64,000 nucleotides of DNA from Sphingomonas faeni (lineage in GTDB: Bacteria; Pseudomonadota; Alphaproteobacteria; Sphingomonadales; Sphingomonadaceae), in the NCBI RefSeq assembly GCF_024273235.1, contig NZ_JANBVH010000017.1:40399-104398 (forward strand), given 5' to 3'. The translations under genes were made by a program, and so were the position numbers. The notes below the pieces were generated by a model. It worked only from the letters and a program-made list of their open reading frames with translations. It was not told the DNA's origin and did no database searches. Position 1 is the first letter of the stretch, and each line of letters starts with the position of its first letter. Positions 1 to 9,638 of the stretch are shown piece after piece.

Positions 1-2013
1 GTGAAGCAGCTCGTCCCCGGCGACTACGACAAGGACGAGAAGCAGAAGACGATCATCCTCACCGAGGACGGCACCGAGAAGGTCGAGCGGATGCTCGAGG
101 CGGCGGGGCTGCTCGAGGGGCAGAATTTGTACGACTTCGAAAACACGCAGGTCGTGCATCACCTCAATCAGGCGCTGCGTGCGATCGTGATGTTCAAGTC
201 GGACATCGACTATATCGTCAAGGACGGCAAGGTCATCATCATCGACGAGTTCACCGGTCGCATGATGGACGGCCGTCGCTGGTCGGACGGCCTGCACCAG
301 GCGGTCGAGGCGAAGGAGGGCGTCCAGATCGAGCCCGAGAACCAGACGATGGCCTCGATCACCTTCCAGAACTATTTCCGCATGTACCCCAAGATCGGCG
401 GCATGACCGGCACCGCGGCGACAGAGGCGGCCGAGTTCTACGACATCTACAAGATCAACGTCGTCAGCATCCCGACCAACGTCGAGGTGAAGCGCGTCGA
501 CGAGGAAGACGAGTTCTACAAGGACACCAAGGACAAGTTCGCGGCGATCGCCAAGAAGATCAAGCATCACGCCGAGCTGGGCCAGCCGGTGCTGGTCGGC
601 ACGGTATCGATCGAGAAGTCGGAGATGCTGAGCGAGTTCCTGGTCGGCGAGAAGGTCGAGCACAAGGTGCTGAACGCGCGCTTCCACGAGATGGAGGCGC
701 ACATCGTCGCGCAGGCCGGGCGCAAGGGCGCGGTGACGATCGCGACCAACATGGCGGGCCGCGGTACCGACATCAAACTCGGCGGCAACCTCGAATTCCG
801 CATGCTCGACGAGCATCCCGAACTCGTCGAGGGCACGCCCGAGTACGACGAAGCGGCGGCGCGGATCACGATCGAGATCGAGGCCGAGAAGCAGGCCGTG
901 CTGGCCGCGGGCGGGCTGTTCGTGCTCGGCACCGAGCGTCACGAGAGCCGGCGCATCGACAACCAGCTGCGCGGGCGTTCGGGTCGTCAGGGCGATCCCG
1001 GCCTGTCGCGCTTCTATCTCAGCCTCGACGACGACCTGCTGCGGATCTTCGGGCCGGACACGCTGTTCGCCAAGATGATGCGCAACAATATCGAGGACGG
1101 CGAGGCGATCGGCAGCAAGTGGCTGTCGAAGGCGATCGAGACCGCGCAGAAGAAGGTCGAGGCGCGCAACTACGACATCCGCAAGCAGGTCGTCGAATAT
1201 GACGACGTGATGAACGAGCAGCGCAAGGTCATTTACGAGCAGCGTGCCGACATCATGGACGCGGACACCGTCGGCGACGTGGTGACCGACATGCGCGCGG
1301 AGACGGTCAACGTGATCGTCGGCGATGCGTGCCCGCCCAACTCCTATCCCGAGCAGTGGGACATCGAGGGGATGAAGACGCGGCTTGCCGAGGTGCTGAA
1401 CCTCGAGCCGCAGATCGACGCGTGGCTGCTGGAAGAGTCGGTCGATCCCGAGGTGCTCGAGGAGCGCATCCGGGCGATGGCCGACGAGGCGATCGCGCAG
1501 AAGGCGGCAGAGCTCGACCCCGAGACATGGACGTCGGTCGAAAAGTCGATCCTGTTGCAGAATCTCGACCATCACTGGAAGGAGCATCTGGCGACGCTCG
1601 ATGCGCTGCGTCAGGTCGTCCATCTGCGGGCCTATGCGCAGAAGACGCCGATCAACGAGTATAAGCAGGAGGCGTTCTCGCTGTTCCAGCGGATGCTCGA
1701 GACGATCCGTGAGGACGTGACCAAGACGATCGCGCACGCACAGTTCCAGATGCAGGCGCCGGTCGGGCTGCCCGAGCTGCCGGATTTCATCACGACGCAT
1801 TTCGACCCGTTCACGGGCGAGGATGATTCAAACGATTTCGATGCGGGCACGCGCGGCCACATTACCTCGCAGATGCCGCCGTTGCAGATCCCTCAGCCGC
1901 AGGAGGCCGATATCGGCGAGGATCCGGCGAACTGGGAGGGCGTGGTGAGCCGTAACGCGCCGTGCCCTTGTGGGTCGGGGCGCAAGTACAAGCAGTGCCA
2001 CGGGGCTGTTTGA
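1..2013 (+). CDS. secA: Preprotein translocase ATPase SecA, C-terminal two thirds (cut by window start)
   Basis: SecA is the ATP-driven motor that pushes unfolded preproteins through SecYEG. The visible 670 residues begin inside the protein; a full SecA has about 900, so some 240 N-terminal residues lie outside and base 1 is not the true start. Seen here: the second nucleotide-binding domain with [10 protein letters not shown] (about 137), [10 protein letters not shown] (about 248) and [12 protein letters not shown] (about 325), then the helical scaffold and wing. The protein ends in a SEC-C zinc motif, [13 protein letters not shown], at about residues 653-667, used for SecB and phospholipid contact. 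It is followed by a repeat-filled gap before yjbQ. Identification is certain; only the 5' end is missing. Confidence 0.97.
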   Translation: MKQLVPGDYDKDEKQKTIILTEDGTEKVERMLEAAGLLEGQNLYDFENTQVVHHLNQALRAIVMFKSDIDYIVKDGKVIIIDEFTGRMMDGRRWSDGLHQAVEAKEGVQIEPENQTMASITFQNYFRMYPKIGGMTGTAATEAAEFYDIYKINVVSIPTNVEVKRVDEEDEFYKDTKDKFAAIAKKIKHHAELGQPVLVGTVSIEKSEMLSEFLVGEKVEHKVLNARFHEMEAHIVAQAGRKGAVTIATNMAGRGTDIKLGGNLEFRMLDEHPELVEGTPEYDEAAARITIEIEAEKQAVLAAGGLFVLGTERHESRRIDNQLRGRSGRQGDPGLSRFYLSLDDDLLRIFGPDTLFAKMMRNNIEDGEAIGSKWLSKAIETAQKKVEARNYDIRKQVVEYDDVMNEQRKVIYEQRADIMDADTVGDVVTDMRAETVNVIVGDACPPNSYPEQWDIEGMKTRLAEVLNLEPQIDAWLLEESVDPEVLEERIRAMADEAIAQKAAELDPETWTSVEKSILLQNLDHHWKEHLATLDALRQVVHLRAYAQKTPINEYKQEAFSLFQRMLETIREDVTKTIAHAQFQMQAPVGLPELPDFITTHFDPFTGEDDSNDFDAGTRGHITSQMPPLQIPQPQEADIGEDPANWEGVVSRNAPCPCGSGRKYKQCHGAV

Positions 2014-2033
2014 GGGCTGAGCTTTCGAGGCTT

Positions 2034-2140
2034 TACCACCCCGGCGAAGGCCGGGGCCCAATTGGTGAGGTCGAAGTAACGAAACGCGTCCGTCGTTAGC
2101 GACGTTTCCCAATTGGGCCCCGGCCTCCGCCGGGGTGGTA
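2034..2140. repeat. Intergenic imperfect palindrome, family A, copy 1
   Basis: Two roughly 33-base arms are inverted around a 40-base spacer. Each arm reads from a CCACCCCGGC core through GGGGCCCAATTGG. The same arms recur at 45729-45838 and 46674-46780. It lies between secA and yjbQ on the same strand. It looks like a REP/BIME-type dispersed element able to form a long hairpin. Confidence 0.8.
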
Positions 2141-2161
2141 AGAAGTGTGGGCGCACTTCCA

Positions 2162-2239
2162 GTTCTCCCGCGAAGGCGGGAGTCCAGGCTACCGACGATG
2201 GCGTATGGGACTCCTGGACCCCCGCCTTCGCGGGGGAAC
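2162..2239. repeat. Intergenic imperfect palindrome, family D
   Basis: Left arm TCTCCCGCGAAGGCGGGAGT and right arm GGACCCCCGCCTTCGCGGGG flank a short spacer. The arms themselves contain the inner palindrome CCCGCGAAGGCGGG. It follows family A copy 1 directly, so the whole secA-yjbQ gap is repeat DNA. Confidence 0.7.
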
Positions 2240-2298
2240 GGTTGCTCGCCAACGAACGGGCCACGGAGCAACTCCCCTCGACCGATCGTTAGGACCCC

Positions 2299-2715
2299 AT
2301 GCGCCAAGCCACCACGATCCTAACCATCGATACCACCCGCCAAGGCCTCGTCGACGTCACCGACCCGATCGCCCGCTGGACCCGCGACCAACGCGTGACC
2401 GAAGGCCTGCTGACGATCTTCTGCCGCCACACCTCCGCCTCCCTCCTGATCCAGGAAAACGCGGCCCCCGAAGTCCGCACCGACCTCGAAGCATACTTCG
2501 CCCGCATTGCGCCCGAATCTCGTGAGTACGAACACGACGACGAAGGCCCGGACGACATGCCCGCGCATCTTCGTACCGCGCTGACCCAAGTCCAGCTTTC
2601 GATCCCACTGATCGATGGGCGACTCGCGCTGGGGACGTGGCAGGGGATCTATCTGTTCGAACATCGCCGCCGCCCGCATCGACGCACCTTGGCGCTGCAC
2701 TTGATCGGCGTTTAG
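2299..2715 (+). CDS. yjbQ: YjbQ / UPF0047 family protein
   Basis: This 138-residue protein matches the YjbQ (UPF0047) family over its whole length. The family folds as a small beta barrel with a metal-binding His/Asp/Glu cluster, and some members were reported to have weak thiamine-phosphate synthase activity; the physiological role is uncertain. Visible hallmarks are FCRHTSASL (about 41-49), the acidic EYEHDDEGPDDMPAHL stretch (about 75-90) and a C-terminal LGTWQGIYLFEHR block. The length is normal. No operon partner is evident: upstream lies repeat DNA, downstream a lipoprotein gene with its own ribosome-binding site. Confidence 0.9.
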   Translation: MRQATTILTIDTTRQGLVDVTDPIARWTRDQRVTEGLLTIFCRHTSASLLIQENAAPEVRTDLEAYFARIAPESREYEHDDEGPDDMPAHLRTALTQVQLSIPLIDGRLALGTWQGIYLFEHRRRPHRRTLALHLIGV

Positions 2716-2837
2716 GCGAAACGTGAAAAATGAGTCAGTTTGGTGGCGCATTGGAGCGATGTCGTTCATCAACCGTTCCACCACTGACGGCTAATAAGCG
2801 GCGTTTCGCCGCATTCGCCGCGAACGGAGACGACACC

Positions 2838-3449
2838 ATGTTCAAGACACCGGGTCGCAAGGTCGCATTAGCAGCGCTCGCAACGGGCGCGCTGCTGCTG
2901 GCCGGATGCGCGACCGAGACCACCTATCGTCCCGCGACTGGGCAGGGGTTCAGCCGCACCGGCTATAGCGACCGTATGATCGAGCCGGGTCGCTTCCTCG
3001 TCAGCTTCGCCGGGAACAGCGTCACGTCGCGTGACACGGTCGAACGCTATCTGTTCTTCCGCGCCGCCGAACTGACGCTGCAGAACGGCTATGACTATTA
3101 CCTGATGGCCGACCGCGACACCAACCTCCAGTCGCGCACCTACTCGACGCCGGGCCTCGGCGGCGGATTCGGCTATGGCGGCTTCGGCGGCTATTGGGGG
3201 CCGTCTTGGCGCTATTACGGCCGTGGGTTCGGCTGGCGCAATTGGGACCCCTATTTCGGTGGTGGCTTCGGCGGCGGTTTCGGTGGCGGGCCTTGGGGCA
3301 ACGACTTCGATATCCGCACGATCGATCGCTACGAGGCGACCGCGGAGATCGTGATGCGCAAGGGCCCGATTCCGCGCGACAACATTCGCGCGTTCGATGC
3401 CCGCAAGGTTGTGGACAGCATCGGGCCGAGTGTCGTGCTGCCGAAGTAA
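2838..3449 (+). CDS. CC0125/CC1285-type lipoprotein
   Basis: A predicted lipoprotein of 203 residues. The signal peptide ends in the lipobox LLAGC with the lipidated Cys at residue 24. The middle (about 100-155) is very rich in Gly, Tyr, Phe and Trp (GGGFGGGF type). A conserved segment before it (SFAGNSVTSRDTVERYL) and after it (YEATAEIVMRKG) matches a lipoprotein family seen in Caulobacter and sphingomonads. The ATG at 2838 was chosen because GGAGA precedes it and the signal peptide starts there; the open frame extends further upstream to 2730. Function is unknown; an envelope location is likely. A strong terminator follows. Confidence 0.8.
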   Translation: MFKTPGRKVALAALATGALLLAGCATETTYRPATGQGFSRTGYSDRMIEPGRFLVSFAGNSVTSRDTVERYLFFRAAELTLQNGYDYYLMADRDTNLQSRTYSTPGLGGGFGYGGFGGYWGPSWRYYGRGFGWRNWDPYFGGGFGGGFGGGPWGNDFDIRTIDRYEATAEIVMRKGPIPRDNIRAFDARKVVDSIGPSVVLPK

Positions 3450-3473
3450 GCTGCGGTTTTCGATACGGTAAAT

Positions 3474-3506
3474 GGCCGGGCTACCCCAGGGTAGTCCGGC
3501 CTTTTT
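3474..3506 (+). terminator. Rho-independent terminator of the lipoprotein gene
   Basis: Inverted arms GGCCGGGCTACC and GGTAGTCCGGCC are separated by a four-base loop and followed directly by five T residues, 25 bases after the lipoprotein stop. It separates this gene from the oppositely oriented mfd. Confidence 0.85.
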
Positions 3507-3518
3507 CGTGGCGCTGCT

Positions 3519-3616
3519 CCCTCTCCCCTGCGGGGAGAGGGCCGGGGTGAGGGGCAGTTGGGAAGGGCATCGCTCGCGGCGCCCCTCACCCAACCTTCTT
3601 CCCGGAGGGGAGAGGG
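3519..3616. repeat. Intergenic imperfect palindrome, family C, copy 1
   Basis: The left half has CCCTCTCC-TGC-GGGAGAGGG and a GGGGTGAGGGG tail; the right half has the inverse CGCCCCTCACCC and a second CGGAGGGGAGAGGG. This nested arrangement recurs at five other gaps in this window (7105, 11743, 15229, 28178, 34252). Confidence 0.7.
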
Positions 3617-3624
3617 TTAAGACG

Positions 3625-6600
3625 TTACCCCGCCGCCTTCGCCAACCCCTTCGACAGCTGCAACGCCCCATGCAGCCGAGCCTTCGGATCGCCCCACGCG
3701 CGTTGCAGCACGAGCTTGCTGTCCGGCCGCAACCGCGCGACCCCGTTCAGCCGCTCGACATACGCCAGCAGCTTGTCGATGTTCGGCGGCTTGTCGTCAT
3801 GGAACGACACCAGCACGCCCTTCGGCCCGACGTCGATCTTCGAGACGCACGCGCGCTTGGCGTTCAGCTTGATCTCGATGACCTTGATCAGATTCTCGGT
3901 CGCGTCCGGCAGCGGGCCGAAGCGGTCGATCATCTCGGCGGCGAACGCCTCGATCTCCTGGCCCTCGTCGAGATCGTTGAGGCGGCGATACAGTCCCATC
4001 CGCAAATCGAGATCGGGCACGTAATCCTCCGGGATGAGGATCGGCGCGTCGACCGTTATCTGCGGCGAGAAATCACGCGGACGGGACGAGGTCATGCCGC
4101 CAGCCTTGGCGTCCATGATCGCCTCCTCCAGCATCGCCTGGTAGAGTTCGAACCCGACCTCCTTGATATGCCCGGTCTGCTCGTCGCCGAGCATGTTGCC
4201 GGCACCGCGGATATCCAGATCGTGGCTCGCCAACTGGAACCCGGCGCCGAGCGAGTCGAGATCGGACAGCACTTTCAGCCGCTTCTCGGCGGTGACGGTC
4301 ATCTGCCGCTCGGGCGGCGTCACCAGATACGCGTACGCGCGTGTCTTCGACCGGCCGACACGGCCCCGCAGCTGGTACAGCTGGGCGAGGCCGAAGCGGT
4401 CGGCGCGGTGGACGATCATCGTGTTGGCGGACGCGATGTCGATCCCGCTCTCGATGATCGTGGTCGAGACGAGCACCTCGAACTTCTTGTCGTAGAACGC
4501 CGACATGCGCTCCTCGACCTCGGTCGGCGACATCTGGCCGTGCGCGACGACGAAGCGGATCTCGGGCACCTGTTCGCGCAGGAAATCCTCGATCTCGGGC
4601 AGGTCCGCCACGCGCGGCGTGACGACGAAGCTCTGCCCGCCGCGGTAATGCTCGCGGAGCAACGCCTCGCGCAGCACGACCGGGTCGAACGGCATGATGT
4701 ACGTCCGCACCGCGAGGCGATCGACCGGCGGGGTCTGGATCACCGACAGCTCGCGGATGCCCGACATCGCCATCTGCAGCGTGCGCGGGATCGGCGTCGC
4801 GGTCAGCGTCAGCATGTGGACGTCCGCCCGCAGCGCCTTCAGCCGCTCCTTGTGCGTGACGCCGAACCGCTGTTCCTCGTCGACCACGACCAGCCCGAGC
4901 CGCTTGAAGTCGATGTTCTTCGCGAGCAACGCATGCGTGCCGATGACGACGTCGATCGTGCCGTTCGCCAGCCCTTCCTTGGTCGCCTTCGCCTCGCCAG
5001 CGGTGACGAGGCGCGACAGGCGGCCCATGTTCATCGGGAAGCCTTCGAAACGGGCGACGAAGTTGTTGTAGTGCTGGCGTGCGAGCAACGTCGTCGGGCA
5101 GACGATCGCAACCTGCTTGCCGCCCATCGCAGCGACGAATGCGGCGCGGAGTGCGACCTCGGTCTTGCCGAAGCCGACGTCGCCGACCACCAAGCGGTCC
5201 ATCGGTTTTCCCGCGGCGAGATCGCCCAGCACGTCCTCGATCGCGCGATCCTGGTCTTCGGTTTCCTCGTACGGGAAGCGGTCGACGAAGCTGGGATAGC
5301 CGCTCGCATCGGGTTCGAGCACGTCGCCCGGATGCAGCGCGCGCTCGGCGGCGGTCGCGATGAGTTCGCCGGCGATCTCGCGGATCCGCTCCTTCATCTT
5401 CGACTTGCGACGCTGCCAGCCCTCGCCGCCGAGACGGTCGAGCGATGCGCCTTCCTCCGACGAGCCATAGCGCGAAAGGACGTCGATATTCTCGACCGGC
5501 ACGTAGAGCTTGTCGCCGCCCGCATAGCTCAGCGCGACGCAGTCGTGCGGGCTCTGGCCGACGGGGATCGAGGTCAGCCCCTCGTAGCGGCCGATGCCGT
5601 GGTCCATGTGGACGACGAGATCGCCGGGCGTCAGCGTCGCCAGCTCGGCGAGGAACGCGTCGGCGGATTTCTTGCGTTTCTTGCGGTGAACGAGCCGGTC
5701 GCCGAGCATGTCTTGCTCGGTTAGGACCGCGATCCCGGGCGCGGTGAAGCCGTGATCGAGCGGCAGGACGATCAGCGCGACGCCGAAGCTGCGCGCGGTA
5801 TCCGCGATGCCGAGCGCCTCCTGCCAGGTTTCCGCGTGCTTCCCGCCCTTCATCCCGTGATCGGCGAGCAGACTCCCCAGGCGTTCGCGCGCGCCGATCG
5901 AATAGCTGGCAAGGATCGGCTTGCGGCCCTGTTTCCGGAGCTTCTCGACGTGATCCGCGACGGCTTCGTAGATGTTCGCCTGCGCCGCGCGCTCGGGGCC
6001 AAAATCGCGCGGGCCGTCGACGTCGAAGTCGAGCACGGTGGCGCTGGTCGGCTCGTGGAAGGGCGAGGTGACGTGCGCGGCGAACGCCTCGGTTGCGCCC
6101 GACCATTCCTGCGCGTCGAGGTAGAGCGCCTTGGCGGTTAGCGGGCGATAGCTGCCGGGTTGTGCGGCCTCGGCGCGTTTGCGGTTCTCGTAATAGTCGG
6201 CAATCGCCTCGAGCCGGCTTTCCGCCGCCGCGGCGACGCCGTTGTCGCGGACCACCACGTCGTCGGCCCCGAGATGGTCGAACAGCGTCGCCATCTTCTC
6301 TTCGAACAGCGGCAGCCAATGCTCCATGCCCGCGATCCGCCGGCCTTCGGAGATCGCCTGGTACATCGGATCGCCGGTCGCGGTGGCGCCGAACGCGTCG
6401 CGGTAACGCGTGCGGAAGCGCTTGATCGAGTCCTCGTCGAGCAAAGCTTCGGAGGCTGGGAGCAGGACGAAGCCGTCGATCCGGCCGGTGGTGCGCTGGT
6501 CCGCCGCGTCGAACGTGCGGACGCTCTCGATCTCGTCGCCGAAGAAATCGAGGCGCAACGCGTGGTCTTCGCCCGACGGGTAGAGATCGACGATCCCGCC

Positions 6601-7095
6601 GCGCACCGCGTATTCGCCCTGGTCGTGGACGGTGTCGGTGCGGACATAGCCGTTCGCCTGGAGCAGCATGGCGAGCTTGTCGCGGCCGATTCGCTCACCG
6701 GGTGCCAGCCGAGCGACGAGCTGACGGATGCGGAACGGGGTGAGGACGCGCTGCGTCGCGGCATTGGCGGTGGTGAGGAGGAGCTGTGGCCCCTTGGACT
6801 TGCCTTGCAGGCGTTGCAGCGCGGCGACGCGCTCGGCCATGATGCGGAGCGTGGGCGAGGCGCGGTCGTAGGGGAGGCAGTCCCAGGCCGGGAAGCTCAG
6901 CACTTCGAGATCGGGCGCGAAATACGCCGCGGTCGAGGCGACCGCGCGCATCGCCGCATCGTCCGGCGCGATGAACACCGCGCGGGTCTTCACGGCACGC
7001 GCGAGGTCGGCGAGCAGCGACGGCTGGAAGCCGGACGGCACGCCCGACAACGTCAGCGGGCTCGTCGCGGAGAGGATCGTCTTGAGGTCTGGCAT
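3625..7095 (-). CDS. mfd: Transcription-repair coupling factor Mfd
   Basis: Mfd removes RNA polymerase stalled at DNA lesions and recruits UvrA for repair. The 1156-residue length is normal. In order: UvrB-like N-terminal module (about 1-350), a CarD-like RNA polymerase interaction domain (about 480-540, LTPGDLVVHMDHGIGRYEG), a superfamily 2 helicase with P-loop GDVGFGKTE (about 637) and DEEQRF (about 737), the second helicase lobe, and the TRCF C-terminal domain. The start at 7095 (MPDLKTI) has a GGGGGAG ribosome-binding site; the frame continues upstream only into repeat DNA. It sits tail-to-tail with the lipoprotein gene and next to sdhE and recG. Confidence 0.97.
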   Translation of the reverse strand: MPDLKTILSATSPLTLSGVPSGFQPSLLADLARAVKTRAVFIAPDDAAMRAVASTAAYFAPDLEVLSFPAWDCLPYDRASPTLRIMAERVAALQRLQGKSKGPQLLLTTANAATQRVLTPFRIRQLVARLAPGERIGRDKLAMLLQANGYVRTDTVHDQGEYAVRGGIVDLYPSGEDHALRLDFFGDEIESVRTFDAADQRTTGRIDGFVLLPASEALLDEDSIKRFRTRYRDAFGATATGDPMYQAISEGRRIAGMEHWLPLFEEKMATLFDHLGADDVVVRDNGVAAAAESRLEAIADYYENRKRAEAAQPGSYRPLTAKALYLDAQEWSGATEAFAAHVTSPFHEPTSATVLDFDVDGPRDFGPERAAQANIYEAVADHVEKLRKQGRKPILASYSIGARERLGSLLADHGMKGGKHAETWQEALGIADTARSFGVALIVLPLDHGFTAPGIAVLTEQDMLGDRLVHRKKRKKSADAFLAELATLTPGDLVVHMDHGIGRYEGLTSIPVGQSPHDCVALSYAGGDKLYVPVENIDVLSRYGSSEEGASLDRLGGEGWQRRKSKMKERIREIAGELIATAAERALHPGDVLEPDASGYPSFVDRFPYEETEDQDRAIEDVLGDLAAGKPMDRLVVGDVGFGKTEVALRAAFVAAMGGKQVAIVCPTTLLARQHYNNFVARFEGFPMNMGRLSRLVTAGEAKATKEGLANGTIDVVIGTHALLAKNIDFKRLGLVVVDEEQRFGVTHKERLKALRADVHMLTLTATPIPRTLQMAMSGIRELSVIQTPPVDRLAVRTYIMPFDPVVLREALLREHYRGGQSFVVTPRVADLPEIEDFLREQVPEIRFVVAHGQMSPTEVEERMSAFYDKKFEVLVSTTIIESGIDIASANTMIVHRADRFGLAQLYQLRGRVGRSKTRAYAYLVTPPERQMTVTAEKRLKVLSDLDSLGAGFQLASHDLDIRGAGNMLGDEQTGHIKEVGFELYQAMLEEAIMDAKAGGMTSSRPRDFSPQITVDAPILIPEDYVPDLDLRMGLYRRLNDLDEGQEIEAFAAEMIDRFGPLPDATENLIKVIEIKLNAKRACVSKIDVGPKGVLVSFHDDKPPNIDKLLAYVERLNGVARLRPDSKLVLQRAWGDPKARLHGALQLSKGLAKAAG

Positions 7096-7104
7096 TCGAA
7101 CTCC

Positions 7105-7206
7105 CCCCTCCCTGGAAGGGAGGGGCTGGGGGTGGGTTGGTATGAGGCAGGTGTCACGATCGCCCAGCGGCCGACCCACCCCCAACCCCTCCCTTCCAGG
7201 GAGGGG
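7105..7206. repeat. Intergenic imperfect palindrome, family C, copy 2
   Basis: The arm CCCCTCCCTGGAAGGGAGGG plus CTGGGGGTGGGTTGG is mirrored by CCGACCCACCCCCAACCCCT plus CCCTTCCAGGGAGGGG. It fills the gap between sdhE and mfd, so a structured RNA would form if the two are cotranscribed. Confidence 0.75.
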
Positions 7207-7215
7207 CGCAGAAGA

Positions 7216-7482
7216 TTACTTCACGACGGTCACGTAATTGATGTCGCGCATAGCCTGCATCATCGGGCCGTCCCACTCCGGCGGGCAGGGGATCGAGCCG
7301 ATCGCCCAGCCCATGATGTCGACGTCCTGTTCCTCCAGCAGCGCCTCGAACCAGTCGAGCTGCTCGGGCGTCCAGGTCGGGCCATAGGTTTCGAAGAAGC
7401 CGCCGATCATCATGTCGGCTTCGCGCGTGCCGCGGTGCGAGCTGCGGAAGCCCAGGCGCTTGAGGCGGGTCTCGTGGTCCAT
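7216..7482 (-). CDS. sdhE: Succinate dehydrogenase assembly factor SdhE
   Basis: An 88-residue DUF339/Sdh5 family protein that helps attach FAD covalently to the flavoprotein subunit of succinate dehydrogenase. It shows the family signature RGTRE (RGxxE) followed by ADMMIGGF, and a conserved WFEALLEEQDVDIMGW block. The ATG at 7482 (MDHETRLKR) has GGAG seven bases upstream; a TTG at 7494 is possible but less convincing. It lies upstream of mfd on the same strand and divergent from recG, an arrangement that is familiar in sphingomonads. The sdh genes themselves are not in this window. Confidence 0.93.
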   Translation of the reverse strand: MDHETRLKRLGFRSSHRGTREADMMIGGFFETYGPTWTPEQLDWFEALLEEQDVDIMGWAIGSIPCPPEWDGPMMQAMRDINYVTVVK

Positions 7483-7555
7483 TTCGAACTCCAAACACGA
7501 ACAGCCGGCGACCGCTGGCAGCGGCCGTCGGCTAGGCTATAGAGGCCAGATAGTC

Positions 7556-9607
7556 ATGCGACCCGAAATCCTCAATCCGCTGTTCGCCGAAACCCTCGTC
7601 CTGAAGGGGGTGGGGCCTGCGCTCGCCAAGCCGCTCGACCGGCTCGGGCTCGCGCGCGTCGTCGACGTCGCCTTCCATCTGCCGACCGGATACGTCGATC
7701 GCCTGCCGCGCACCGAGCTGATGTCGAGCGATGCGGGGCGGATCATCACGATCACGCTGACCCCGCGCGACTACAGGATCAGCGCAGGCCGCGGTCCGAC
7801 GCGCGTGCAGGCGACCGACGAGCACGGCAACTATGTCAGCCTCGTCTTCTTCGGCGGCAGTTCGGGCTGGGCGAAGAAGCTGCTGCCGATCGGCGAGGCC
7901 AAGCGCGTCTCGGGGCGGCTCGACGAATATGGCCAGGAATTGCAGATCGTCCACCCCGACATCGTCGAGCCCGACGAGGAGTTGCGCGAGCGCGAGCCGA
8001 TCTATCCTTTGTCGGAGGGGCTCACCTCGCGGCGGCTGGCAGCGCTGACGGCGCAGGCGGTCGCACGCGCGCCGGACCTGCCCGAATGGATCGAGCCGGG
8101 GCTGAAGACGAAGCGCGAATGGCCCGGCTGGCACGAGTCGCTCGAGCGCATCCACGCCGACCCGTCGGATGCGAAGGCGCGCGAGCGTCTGGCGTATGAC
8201 GAGGTCTTCGCGAACCAGCTGGCGATGACGCTGGTCCGCGCCGATACGCGGAAGCGGCGGGGCAGGGCGCTCCACGGCGACCGGCGGCTGCGCAATCTGC
8301 TGAAGCTCCCGTACACGCTGACCGGCGCGCAATCGCGGACGGTGGGTGAGATCGAGGGCGATCTCGCGCAGACCGCGCCGATGCTGCGGTTGCTGCAAGG
8401 CGATGTAGGTTCGGGCAAGACGCTCGTCGCGGCGGTGGCGATGCTGATCGCGGTCGAGGCCGGCGCGCAGGCGGCGATGCTCGCGCCGACCGAAATCCTC
8501 GCGCGCCAGCATTACGAGACGTTGCGGAAAACGCTCGCCGGCCTGCCGATCAACGTCGGCGTGCTCACCGGTCGCGACAAGGGGCGCGTGCGGGAGGCGA
8601 CGCTGATGGCGCTGGCGAGCGGCGAGATCGACGTCCTCGTCGGCACGCACGCGATCTTCCAGGATGCGGTCGGCTACAAGGACCTCGCGCTCGTGGTGGT
8701 CGACGAACAGCACCGCTTCGGTGTCGCGCAACGCATGACGTTGCAGGCGAAGGGCGTCGCACCGCCGCATCTGCTGGCGATGACCGCGACGCCGATCCCG
8801 CGCACGCTGACGCTCGCGCAATACGGTGAGATGGATGTCAGCCGCCTCGACGAGATGCCGCCCGGTCGCCAGCCGATCGAGACGCGCGTGATCTCCGAAG
8901 ACCGCCTCGACGACGTGGTCAACGCGCTCGGCCGGCATCTGGCCGATGGGGGGCAGGCCTATTGGGTATGCCCACTGGTCGAGGAGAGCGAGAAGAGCGA
9001 CCTCGCCGCCGCCGAGATGCGCGCGGAAACGCTGCGAGCCCGCTTCGGCGACAAGGTGGCGCTCGTCCACGGCCGCATGAAACCCGCCGAGAAGGACGCG
9101 GTGATGACCGAGTTCTCGGCCGCCCGCACCTCCGTCCTCGTCGCAACGACGGTGATCGAGGTCGGCGTCGATGTGCCGAACGCGACGCTGATCGTGATCG
9201 AGCATGCCGACCGCTTCGGCCTCGCCCAGCTTCACCAGTTGCGCGGGCGGGTAGGGCGCGGCACCGGACGGTCGATCTGCCTGCTGATGCGCGGGTCGTC
9301 GCTCAGCGAAACATCCCGCGCGCGCCTCGCCCTGATGCGCGAGACCAACGACGGCTTCCGCATCGCCGAGGAAGACCTCCGCCTTCGCGGTGCCGGCGAA
9401 CTGCTCGGCACCAAGCAGTCGGGCGAAATGGCGTTCCGGCTCGCCACGCCGGACATGATGGCCGACCTGCTGCAATGCGCGCACGACGACGCGCGCCTGC
9501 TGATCGACCGCGACGGCGGTCTCGAAGGGCCCAGGGGGCAGGCGGCACGCACTGCGCTCTATTTGTTCGATCGCGATGCGGGCGTGGCGCTGCTCCGCTC
9601 GGGTTGA
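7556..9607 (+). CDS. recG: ATP-dependent DNA helicase RecG
   Basis: RecG remodels stalled replication forks and branched recombination intermediates. The 683 residues include an N-terminal wedge/OB domain (about 60-160), a helicase core with P-loop GDVGSGKT (about 281), the DEQH box (VVDEQHRFG, about 382), TATPIPRT, and the second lobe with GRVGRG. The C-terminal RecG-specific region (LRGAGELLGTKQSG) is intact. The start at 7556 (MRPEILNPLF) matches family N-termini; the upstream open frame overlaps the sdhE promoter side and has no family match. Confidence 0.96.
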   Translation: MRPEILNPLFAETLVLKGVGPALAKPLDRLGLARVVDVAFHLPTGYVDRLPRTELMSSDAGRIITITLTPRDYRISAGRGPTRVQATDEHGNYVSLVFFGGSSGWAKKLLPIGEAKRVSGRLDEYGQELQIVHPDIVEPDEELREREPIYPLSEGLTSRRLAALTAQAVARAPDLPEWIEPGLKTKREWPGWHESLERIHADPSDAKARERLAYDEVFANQLAMTLVRADTRKRRGRALHGDRRLRNLLKLPYTLTGAQSRTVGEIEGDLAQTAPMLRLLQGDVGSGKTLVAAVAMLIAVEAGAQAAMLAPTEILARQHYETLRKTLAGLPINVGVLTGRDKGRVREATLMALASGEIDVLVGTHAIFQDAVGYKDLALVVVDEQHRFGVAQRMTLQAKGVAPPHLLAMTATPIPRTLTLAQYGEMDVSRLDEMPPGRQPIETRVISEDRLDDVVNALGRHLADGGQAYWVCPLVEESEKSDLAAAEMRAETLRARFGDKVALVHGRMKPAEKDAVMTEFSAARTSVLVATTVIEVGVDVPNATLIVIEHADRFGLAQLHQLRGRVGRGTGRSICLLMRGSSLSETSRARLALMRETNDGFRIAEEDLRLRGAGELLGTKQSGEMAFRLATPDMMADLLQCAHDDARLLIDRDGGLEGPRGQAARTALYLFDRDAGVALLRSG

Positions 9608-9638
9608 CCTGCGCGGGGTCACCCGTCACGGACCCGCG

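Noticed and set aside
1828..2307. Open frames over the secA-yjbQ gap on both strands
   Set aside because: They are translations of palindromic repeat DNA, and differ between copies of the same repeat.
3472..5724. Long plus-strand open frame (750 codons) opposite mfd
   Set aside because: It is antisense to a clear mfd gene, is rich in Arg/His/Asp/Gln as expected of a shadow frame in GC-rich DNA, and has no family match.
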